Positions 16,874 to 24,573 of a stretch of DNA of 33,598 nt are shown here, one piece after another. Source of the DNA: DASSKW01 sp035690065 (GTDB lineage Bacteria > Pseudomonadota > Gammaproteobacteria > Natronospirales > REEB76); the NCBI GenBank assembly GCA_035690065.1, contig DASSKW010000126.1, positions 1 to 33,598 on the forward strand, written 5' to 3'. Every line of letters starts with the position of its first letter. Positions within the stretch are counted from its first letter, which is position 1. The position numbers and the translations under genes are program-made. The notes below the pieces were generated by a model. It was not told the DNA's origin. It was given only the letters and a program-made list of their open reading frames with translations, and did no database searches.

Positions 16874-17359
16874 ATGCGCGGTTTGAAACCTGTTGCGATA
16901 TTGACGGAAGATCATACAACGCTGGCGATCCTGTTCGCCCGTCATCAGGAAGCGCTGGTTACCCGCTCCTGGGCACGGGCCGCACGCCTGCTCGACCACT
17001 ACCGGAAGCGGCTCGAATATCGGATCTCACTCGAAGAACAGTTCCTGTTGCCGTATGACGCCGAGAAAAACATGCCCCCGGAATGGCAATCGTATATAGC
17101 CGAACATCGTCGCCTCGAAGAACTTTTAAACAGCACCTGCGCACGACTTGCGACCGCACGTCGTCGTGGGGTCACGGCATCTGCTCTCATCGCACTACTG
17201 GATGACGAAAAGACCTTGAAGCACGCCCTGGAACAGCATCTTCAACGTGAAGAGGAACAATTTTCCACGGCTTCACAAGATGCGTTGCCGGAAGCAGTCA
17301 GCTCCGAACTCATGCTCGCCCTTATGCATACTGAAGCCGGTTTGGTTCAGAGGCACTGA
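16874..17359 (+). CDS. Hemerythrin-like (HHE) four-helix protein
   Basis: 161 aa, all-helical. The HHE domain binds a di-iron site used for O2 or NO binding or iron handling. Visible ligands: H14 (EDH), E54 (SLEEQFLLP), H78 (AEHRRLEELL), H122 and E126 (EQHLQREEEQF). The His expected four residues before E54 is Arg50, so one ligand seems lost and the iron centre may be mononuclear, altered or absent. The start at 16874 has GGGGA upstream. It is divergent from the norSY-like genes and converges on the pseudoazurin. Hemerythrins often accompany NO-reductase genes, which fits this setting. Confidence 0.75.
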   Translation: MRGLKPVAILTEDHTTLAILFARHQEALVTRSWARAARLLDHYRKRLEYRISLEEQFLLPYDAEKNMPPEWQSYIAEHRRLEELLNSTCARLATARRRGVTASALIALLDDEKTLKHALEQHLQREEEQFSTASQDALPEAVSSELMLALMHTEAGLVQRH

Positions 17360-17505
17360 GCTATAGCGATCGATGCTGCTCGCAATGAGCAGGTGCAGAT
17401 CAAGGCGGATCAGCCACTCCTGTCGACTCCGGCGGCAGGCCGCGCAAGCCAATTACAAATCGATAATCCGGGCAACGCCCGTGTCCGTAGCCGGCGTGTG
17501 ATGCA

Positions 17506-17560
17506 ACGGATACCGGGATCTCGAAATAAATAGACATTTATCCCCTGAGCCAGTATCCGT
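17506..17560. terminator. Nested hairpin between convergent hemerythrin and pseudoazurin genes
   Basis: Outer arms ACGGATAC (17506-17513) and GTATCCGT (17553-17560) are perfect; inside, ATAAAT-AGAC-ATTTAT (17526-17541) forms a second perfect hairpin. The position, 22 bp past the pseudoazurin stop and between convergent genes, suggests a transcription end structure, though there is no clear T-run. Confidence 0.45.
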
Positions 17561-17581
17561 GCTTGTGCCCCAGCCAGGACG

Positions 17582-18025
17582 TTACTTGATGTCCTTCATC
17601 AGTTTGGCCAGCCGGTCCTTGTTCATGAGAAGTTGCTTTTCCATATCTGCGGCGGCCTTTTCGGCGGCAGGTTTGTTCACGGCCTTGCCGACCTCAATGA
17701 CACCGAGCATGCCGAGCATGTGATGCGGAGCGCATTCATAGAGATAGACACCCTGCTTGGTGAATTTGACGGTGATGTCCTTGCTGATCTCGCTTTTCCA
17801 GTCCTGCGCACCTTCGGGAACCAGATAGGATTGGCTGTCATGCCCCGCATCAGCAGGCACAAAATGCACCGAGTCACCGGGCTGGATGTGCAGGAAATCC
17901 GGCTCGAACACCAGGTTGCCATCGGCGCCGGTGTTCAGTTCCTTCACCGTGTAGTCTTTTGCGTAGGCGTTGGCGCAGAGCAGGGATGCCAGGCAGACTG
18001 CACCGATGATAGTTGCCGATTTCAT
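17582..18025 (-). CDS. Pseudoazurin-like blue copper protein
   Basis: 147 aa, periplasmic. Signal peptide at residues 1-22 (cleavage likely after AYA). Type 1 copper ligands are all visible: H62 (GHDSQS), C98 and H101 (YECAPHH) and M106 (MLGMLGV), in the pseudoazurin spacing, followed by the family's two C-terminal helices. Pseudoazurins carry electrons to copper nitrite reductase, N2O reductase and related enzymes. ATG 18025 has an excellent AAAGGAGA site; the open frame upstream is not part of the gene. No nirK or nosZ lies in the window; the CuA-bearing NorS-like subunit nearby is a plausible partner, which is inference. Confidence 0.9.
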   Translation of the reverse strand: MKSATIIGAVCLASLLCANAYAKDYTVKELNTGADGNLVFEPDFLHIQPGDSVHFVPADAGHDSQSYLVPEGAQDWKSEISKDITVKFTKQGVYLYECAPHHMLGMLGVIEVGKAVNKPAAEKAAADMEKQLLMNKDRLAKLMKDIK

Positions 18026-18373
18026 GTTTTTCTCCTTTGAAATAGTTGGAATATACCGATTCTTAAAACCGCAGTTCTCGAACATACACCTGAACCAAAC
18101 CAGTAGTCCACGGTCGCAACGATCGTGAGATCATTGTTCCATCTGTATTCAAATAGTTTAATCAAAGGTTTATGCGAATCTCGCCACACTGCCGTGTGCT
18201 TCTTCAGCTGGAGAAATCCCCAGGTCACGGCACTGCATGCAACAGCGCCGTCGCTGCCCTGTCAGAATTGAACGCGGTGTGCCAGGGCTTACTGTGGGGG
18301 AGCGCTGGCGTCCGTACTGCGGCATATGAAATGCTTCTTGCAATTTAAAGAGCCCGGCCCTTCCAATCACTAC

Positions 18374-18393
18374 ACTGTCCGATTCTGGACAGT
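18374..18393. promoter_or_regulatory. Perfect palindrome TGTCC-N6-GGACA in a 416-bp non-coding stretch
   Basis: ACTGTCC (18374-18380) and GGACAGT (18387-18393) around 6 bp. It also satisfies TGT-N10-ACA, the general form of some sigma-54 activator sites. It lies in the 18026-18441 gap upstream of the pseudoazurin gene and about 50 bp downstream of the cytochrome c stop. The remaining gap has no convincing gene; an 83-codon minus-strand frame (18170-18421) has no family features. Confidence 0.4.
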
Positions 18394-18441
18394 TCGGGTA
18401 CAGAATGAGACGGGTCCCCATGTCCCCGAAGTAAATTGAGA

Positions 18442-18954
18442 TTAATCAGAATCATGGGTGTTGGCAGTCATCGTTTTGTATTGCGCCGGGGAGAGTTCAG
18501 GCAGTTTCTTCAAGAACGCAACTATCGTCCAGATGGCCTGATCGCTGTGGCTGGCGCCCCAGGCAGGCATCGCCGTCATCTTGATGCCGTGTTTGATGAT
18601 CCAGAATGCTTTGGCGGGATCCTTAATGCCAGATTTGTAAAGCACGGGGGGTCTTGGATAGAGCCCTTCACGCAATTCGGAGCTATCCATGCCCGGTGCA
18701 AGATGACAACCGGTACACATTTCCGAGTAATGCCCGGCTCCCATCGCGACCAGTTGCGGATCATCAAGGTCAGGAACCTCAATGCCACTTGCGTGCACGG
18801 TGATGGAACGATTACGGGCCACCGTCAGTACAGAGTACGTCACACTCCAGTGTGGGGCATCGGCCCCAATGTTGTAAAAACCCGACCAAACAAACGCGCT
18901 CGTCGCGATGATTGCTAATACAATGATTGAGACGATGGTCTTAACTGTTTTCAT
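18442..18954 (-). CDS. Membrane-anchored class I c-type cytochrome
   Basis: 170 aa. An uncleaved N-terminal membrane helix (about 5-24) holds one periplasmic cytochrome c domain. Heme attachment is CTGCH at 80-84; the sixth ligand is probably M129 in KMTAMPAWG. The block GFYNIGADAPHW next to the membrane and LAPGMDSSELREGLYPRPP after the heme site recur in single-heme cytochromes seen near copper nitrite or heme-copper enzymes. ATG 18954 is chosen over the GTG at 18963, since GGAG then lies 8 nt upstream. Likely electron carrier in the respiratory chain. Same strand as the pseudoazurin, but 416 bp apart. Confidence 0.88.
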   Translation of the reverse strand: MKTVKTIVSIIVLAIIATSAFVWSGFYNIGADAPHWSVTYSVLTVARNRSITVHASGIEVPDLDDPQLVAMGAGHYSEMCTGCHLAPGMDSSELREGLYPRPPVLYKSGIKDPAKAFWIIKHGIKMTAMPAWGASHSDQAIWTIVAFLKKLPELSPAQYKTMTANTHDSD

Positions 18955-19130
18955 ATGAAGCACTCCAAAAACAATTCCTGTGATACTTCAGAACCAGATG
19001 CGCAGACCCGTATCAATTCAGATTAATTACATGTTTTTATCAGATCCCAGCACTGTTGCTTATGACGGTCTCTGCTATACCTAAGGAGTGCTTTTACCCG
19101 ATGAGCGGATCACCTCCGGAGGATAGCGCA

Positions 19131-19916
19131 ATGCGCATTGCAAGTGTGGGTCATGCGGTGTTTGCGGCGACCATGATTGGTCTCGGAATCCTGGGGTTCA
19201 TCCATTACGAGTTCGCCGCGATATGGCAGGGCGTACCGAAGGGCCTGCCTGCACGCGAGGCACTGGCCTATCTGTGTGCCTTCGTCTCTCTGGCCTGCGG
19301 CATAGGGCTGTTCTGGAAGCGCTCGGCCGCCATGGCAGCTCGCGTGTTGCTGCTTTATTTACTGCTCTGGTTCCTGTTGTTCAAGCTGCGCTTCATCCTC
19401 CTCGCGCCTTTGGTCGAGGGTTCCTATCAAAGCTGCGGTGAAAACGCCGTGATCATCGCGGGCGCCTGGGTGTTGTATGCCTGGTTCGCTACCGATTGGG
19501 ACCGTCGCTGGTTCGGTTTTGCCACCGGCGACAAGGGCGTGCGGATCGCGCGTGCGTTCTACGGCTTGGCGTTGATTGCCTTCGGCCTGTCTCATTTCGT
19601 CTATCTCAATCTGACCGCACCGCTGATACCCACTTGGCTGCCGTGGCATGTGTTCTGGGCGTATTTCACCGGCACTGCCTATCTCGCGGCGGGCGTGGCG
19701 ATACTCGTCGGCGTGTATGCACGACTGGCCGCTGCACTCTCGGCATTGCAGATGGGTACGTTCATATTCCTGGTATGGTTACCCATCGCCGTGGCCGGCA
19801 GGATGAGTGCATTCAATTGGGGCGAACTGGTTGCCACTTGCGCACTGACAGCTGCTGCGTGGGTAATCGCGGATTCCTATCGCGGGGTGCGCTGGCTAGC
19901 CGTGGGCAAGCCCTAG
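19131..19916 (+). CDS. DoxX-like membrane protein with internal duplication
   Basis: 261 aa, about eight hydrophobic helices, no cofactor motif. Two halves resemble each other: HYEFAAIWQGVPKGLP (about 22-37) with CGIGLFWKRSAAMAAR matches HFVYLNLTAPLIPTWLP (second half) with AAGVAILVGVYARLAAA, the DoxX-type pattern. The ATG at 19131 has GGAGGA 7 nt upstream; an ATG at 19101 is a less likely start. Divergent from the cytochrome c gene and followed 57 bp later by the aldo/keto reductase. Function unknown; DoxX relatives have been linked to quinone or sulfur oxidation and redox stress, but nothing in this sequence proves that. Confidence 0.75.
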   Translation: MRIASVGHAVFAATMIGLGILGFIHYEFAAIWQGVPKGLPAREALAYLCAFVSLACGIGLFWKRSAAMAARVLLLYLLLWFLLFKLRFILLAPLVEGSYQSCGENAVIIAGAWVLYAWFATDWDRRWFGFATGDKGVRIARAFYGLALIAFGLSHFVYLNLTAPLIPTWLPWHVFWAYFTGTAYLAAGVAILVGVYARLAAALSALQMGTFIFLVWLPIAVAGRMSAFNWGELVATCALTAAAWVIADSYRGVRWLAVGKP

Positions 19917-19973
19917 CGCGTGATTCGGCCAGGCCCGATATTGCAGACAGGTTTATAGAAAAGGAGAGCGGCG

Positions 19974-20957
19974 GTGCAAAAACGCAAACTTGGAAACAGC
20001 GGACTGGAAGTCTCGGCCATCGGTCTCGGCTGCATGGGCATGAGCTACGCATACGGCGCGACGCCAGACAGGAAAGAGATGATCAAACTCCTGCGGCAGG
20101 CCGTCGAACGCGGCGTGACTTTGTTCGATACCGCTGAGGCATACGGTCCCTTCGCCAACGAAGAATTGTTGGGCGATGCGCTTATGCCGTTCCGTGACAA
20201 AGTGGTGATCGCGACCAAGTTCGGGTTCAAAAATGGCGTCGCCAACACCGGACTGGACAGCCAACCGGAACACATCAAAGAAGTTGCCGAGGCATCGCTC
20301 AAGCGGCTCAAGACCGATCACATCGATCTCTTCTATCAGCATCGCGTCGATCCCGGTGTGCCGATCGAAGACGTGGCGGGCGCCGTAAAAGAACTGATTC
20401 AACAAGGCAAAGTGAAACACTTCGGCATGTCTGAAGCTGGTGTCGAGTCGATCCGTCGCGCGCATGCCGTGCAATCCGTCACTGCGCTGCAAAGCGAATA
20501 CTCGTTGTGGTGGCGTGAACCGGAAAAAGAGATACTGCCGGTGCTGGAAGAACTGGGTATCGGTTTCGTGCCGTTCAGCCCGCTGGGGCGCGGATTCCTC
20601 ACCGGCAAGATAGACGCGAGCACCACCTTCGACAGCAAGGACTTCCGCAACACCCTGCCGCGCTTCACGCCGGAAGCCCGCAACGCCAATCAGGCGATGG
20701 TGGATCTGTTGCAAAAGATCGCATCACAAAAGCAGGCGACACCCGCGCAGACCGCACTGGCGTGGTTGCTTGCCCAAAAATCCTGGCTCGTACCGATTCC
20801 GGGCACCACTAAATTGACGCGCCTGGAAGAAAACCTCGACGCAGCAAAGATTGAACTGACTTCAGCGGACCTGCGCGAGATCAACGAGACCGCCGCGAAG
20901 ATCACGGTGCAAGGCGCGCGCTATCCGGAGAAGTTGCAGCAGACGGTTGGGCGCTGA
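19974..20957 (+). CDS. Aldo/keto reductase (AKR, IolS/YajO-like)
   Basis: 327 aa TIM-barrel NADPH oxidoreductase. Catalytic tetrad visible: Asp in LFDTAEAYG, Tyr in the same block, Lys in ATKFGF and His in FYQHRVD. The cofactor region IPGTTKLTRLEENLDA near the C-terminus is typical of NADP binding. The GTG start at 19974 is fixed by AAGGAG at 19961-19966 and by the conserved MQKRKLGNSGLEVSAIGLG opening. Reduces aldehydes or ketones; the substrate is unknown. Possibly co-transcribed with the DoxX-like gene. Confidence 0.92.
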   Translation: MQKRKLGNSGLEVSAIGLGCMGMSYAYGATPDRKEMIKLLRQAVERGVTLFDTAEAYGPFANEELLGDALMPFRDKVVIATKFGFKNGVANTGLDSQPEHIKEVAEASLKRLKTDHIDLFYQHRVDPGVPIEDVAGAVKELIQQGKVKHFGMSEAGVESIRRAHAVQSVTALQSEYSLWWREPEKEILPVLEELGIGFVPFSPLGRGFLTGKIDASTTFDSKDFRNTLPRFTPEARNANQAMVDLLQKIASQKQATPAQTALAWLLAQKSWLVPIPGTTKLTRLEENLDAAKIELTSADLREINETAAKITVQGARYPEKLQQTVGR

Positions 20958-20983
20958 TAGATGATAGAGAATCAAAGAGTACT

Positions 20984-21613
20984 TTATTCTTTCCCTGTCT
21001 TTATCTTTGCTTCATCTGCGAGATAGCCCTTGCTCAGCGTGGCGTGCTGTATCGCGACAGGCAGGATGCTCGGATAGAACTGTACGAAGGTGGTATCCAC
21101 TGCACCATGCGCCTCGTGGCAGGAATAGCAGTCCGCATTCGTGGGTATCTGCTTGGCTGGTTCCGACGATTCTCCGCTGAACGCGAAAAATGCCCAGCCA
21201 CCCTTGAAGCGTTTTGAATCTTTGACGTGCACCAGCACGGACATGGGTTTGCCCTGCTGATAGAAGCCATGGTGATTGATGGAGCCTTGCGTGGCGGAAG
21301 CACGAAATTCTTTCACGAACTGGGTGTGCTCGGGCCAGGTACCGGTCTTTAGAAAAGCGCGGTAAGCAGCCGGGTTTACGAACACGTTGGAGAAGGGCGG
21401 CTGATCCGATGAGCTGCCATCTTCGTTGTAGCTCATCCCCAGGTCCGAAGTCAGGAATACCCAGTTGTAGTAATCGGTGGGCGGTTTCAGTTCTCCGTTG
21501 GCAGTAAAGGTGGGCGTGCCTTTCCCGGGGGCGCTGTTGTCGGCGAAAACAGAGCTTGGTGACACGAGGACGGCGGCCGCGAGCAACGCAGAACAGGTAA
21601 CGGAGAATTTCAT
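20984..21613 (-). CDS. Cytochrome P460-family c-type heme protein
   Basis: 209 aa. Signal peptide at 1-24 (SSVFA). Family pattern: YYNWVFLTSDLGMSY (48-62), FVNPAAYRAFLKTGTWP (78-94), FVKEFR (99-104), then GGWAFFAFSG and the heme site CYSCH at 162-166 followed by HGAVDTTFVQFYP. Cytochrome P460 oxidises hydroxylamine or NO and carries a Lys-to-heme cross-link; aligning from memory with the Nitrosomonas protein, K101 in FVKEF takes the place of that Lys. Relatives without it are NO-binding cytochromes c'-beta. Periplasmic. It converges with the AKR gene. Proximity to the sNOR-like genes supports a nitrogen-oxide role. Confidence 0.85.
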   Translation of the reverse strand: MKFSVTCSALLAAAVLVSPSSVFADNSAPGKGTPTFTANGELKPPTDYYNWVFLTSDLGMSYNEDGSSSDQPPFSNVFVNPAAYRAFLKTGTWPEHTQFVKEFRASATQGSINHHGFYQQGKPMSVLVHVKDSKRFKGGWAFFAFSGESSEPAKQIPTNADCYSCHEAHGAVDTTFVQFYPSILPVAIQHATLSKGYLADEAKIKTGKE

Positions 21614-21743
21614 TGGATTCAGATTCCTCAGTATTGTCTGGTCAATAATGGTGAAGAGGTTTGGACTTTTGCGCGAAGCAGGGACTGCGCAACGGAAAAG
21701 CGAACCATGGTTCGAGTCCGTACCTCAACGGCAGAATAAATTT

Positions 21744-22058
21744 TGGTGGGCCTGCTCGGACTCGAACCGAGGACCAAGGGATTCACATTCTCTCGTTGTT
21801 TCCAACAAGTGTGGACTATCTCATCACCCTCAGCGTTTGCTGGTGGGGTGCGGGACGCTCTAGCCTGTTATCAAGGGCGCTGAAGCCCTCAGGTAGTCTC
21901 TGCACCTTCCGACGGTGTACCGCCGGCTTGGCTCAGGATTCCCAGCGGCGATGCCGGTAAGGGTTCCCTGAATTCATCCCGTTTTTCGGCCGCATCTTCC
22001 GACGCGGTGTCACCATTAAAGATGAGTCCCCTGCTCTAACCAACTGAGCTACAGGCCC
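21744..22058 (-). tRNA. tRNA-Ile(CAU), interrupted by a group I intron
   Basis: Minus strand. 5' exon 22058-22022: acceptor GGGCCTG, D-arm GCTCAGTTGGTTAGAGC, anticodon stem GGGGA and anticodon CAT. 3' exon 21783-21744: AATCCC, variable loop, T-arm with GGTTCGAGTCC, acceptor CAGGCCC, A and an encoded CCA. Joined exons give a complete cloverleaf with a CTCATAA loop. The sequence resembles the minor isoleucine tRNA (C34 modified to lysidine, reading AUA) rather than methionine tRNAs. The intron sits directly after the anticodon, between positions 36 and 37. Confidence 0.93.
21784..22021 (-). ncRNA. Group I self-splicing intron (238 nt) in tRNA-Ile(CAU)
   Basis: Minus strand, intron 22021 to 21784, ending in G. 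Elements read by eye: P1, exon UCAU with GUGA (22013-22010), placing a G-U pair at the 5' splice site; P2 22007-22001/21996-21990 with GGAA loop; P3 CGGGA 21981-21977 with UCCCG 21855-21851; P4 UUCAGG 21972-21967 with CCUGAG 21937-21932; P5 CCC/GGG plus P5a CGGC/GCCG; P6 21926-21920/21915-21909; P7 GACUA 21898-21894 with UAGUC 21818-21814; P8 CACCC/GGGUG; P9 21809-21803/21798-21792 with GAAA loop. No open frame, so no homing endonuclease. Same insertion site and core as the Azoarcus tRNA-Ile intron. Confidence 0.9.
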
Positions 22059-22179
22059 AACTAACTTTGCACTGAGCCGTCCATGGTAAGTCGTCCAGGC
22101 CAGCATCCGTGCTGGCCGTTCGTCGGGTGCGAAGCAGTGCTTCGCACAAAGGCGCCCGACTCACCCCCTGGCCGCTTTC

Positions 22180-22224
22180 GGCATCCTGCCTCCCGCGGCA
22201 CTTGTGCATCCATGCACATCGCCC
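22180..22224. repeat. Dispersed GGCATCCTGCCTCCCG repeat, copy 1
   Basis: Block GGCATCCTGCCTCCCGCGGC followed by TGTGCATCCATGCACA. A close copy lies at 29039-29084, and a shortened relative sits inside the repeat unit at 22384-22460. Intergenic each time. Confidence 0.65.
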
Positions 22225-22245
22225 CCAACTGAGCTACAGGCCCAA
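22225..22245 (-). repeat. 21-nt duplicate of the tRNA-Ile 5' end
   Basis: Exact direct repeat of 22040-22060, which covers the first 19 nt of the tRNA (acceptor strand and part of the D-arm) plus two upstream bases. It is not a functional tRNA; the rest of the cloverleaf is absent. The two copies bracket the GGCATCCTGC repeat. Confidence 0.85.
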
Positions 22246-22293
22246 ATCAACTTACCTGGATGCAATTATATCAGTCCTGCTAAACCTTTTATT

Positions 22294-22358
22294 CGTCACA
22301 CCGGCGAAAGCCGGTGTCCAGTGTATTGGACTGGATTCCGGCTTTCGCCGGAATGACG
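22294..22358. repeat. Paired inverted CGTCATTCCGG-family units
   Basis: Two 28-bp palindromic units in opposite orientation, 22294-22321 and 22331-22358, joined by 9 bp. The second is the exact reverse complement of 7352-7379; the first differs with compensating changes (CACACC ... GGTGTC) that keep the hairpin. Confidence 0.85.
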
Positions 22359-22383
22359 GATGAAGAAGCCAGCCAATAATGAA

Positions 22384-22460
22384 CTGGATTCCCGCCTCGG
22401 CTTTGGCATCCTGCGTCGCCCCACCGCCTACATCCATGTAGGCGTTCGCGGGAATGACAG
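22384..22460. repeat. Third palindromic unit carrying an inserted repeat
   Basis: Ends match the same family (CTGGATTCCCGC at 22384-22395 and GCGGGAATGAC at 22448-22458), but the middle is expanded to about 50 bp and contains GGCATCCTGC (22405-22414) and CATCCATG, the signature of the second dispersed repeat family. Confidence 0.65.
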
Positions 22461-22473
22461 ATTATTCAAAAAC

Positions 22474-22498
22474 AAAGGCCGCGCTGGGCGCGGCCTTT
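22474..22498 (-). terminator. Rho-independent terminator of rpoD
   Basis: Perfect 11-bp inverted repeat AAAGGCCGCGC / GCGCGGCCTTT with a 3-nt loop; on the minus strand it is followed by GTTTTTG. It lies 30 bp past the rpoD stop and ends the macromolecular-synthesis operon. Confidence 0.9.
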
Positions 22499-22528
22499 TG
22501 CATCGGATCAATCAACTTCGAGGCAACC

Positions 22529-24487
<1,959 letters not shown>

Positions 24488-24510
24488 GGTTTTCCGTGTC
24501 AAAAGGCGGC

Positions 24511-24540
24511 GTTATAAAAACGCCAGAGTGAAACGCTCAA
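24511..24540 (-). promoter_or_regulatory. Internal promoter for rpoD
   Basis: On the minus strand TTGAGC (24540-24535), a 17-bp spacer and TTATAA (24517-24512), about 25 nt before the rpoD start codon. Several enterobacterial rpoD genes have separate promoters within the operon, which makes this likely. Confidence 0.45.
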
Positions 24541-24553
24541 TTATATCGTAAAA

Positions 24554-24570
24554 GGCTGTTTTTTCCAGCC
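24554..24570 (-). terminator. Weak terminator or processing hairpin between dnaG and rpoD
   Basis: On the minus strand GGCTG, a 7-nt loop (GAAAAAA), CAGCC, then TTTT, starting 4 nt past the dnaG stop. The short stem suggests partial termination, which would uncouple dnaG and rpoD levels. Confidence 0.6.
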
Positions 24571-24573
24571 AAA

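Noticed and set aside
18436..18449. FNR/Dnr-like sequence TTGAGATTAATCAG
   Set aside because: Two mismatches to TTGAT-N4-ATCAA and it overlaps the stop codon of the cytochrome c gene, 400 bp from the next start.
22294..22460. Clustered repeats resembling a CRISPR array
   Set aside because: Units differ in length and orientation, spacing is irregular, no cas genes; these are REP-like palindromes.
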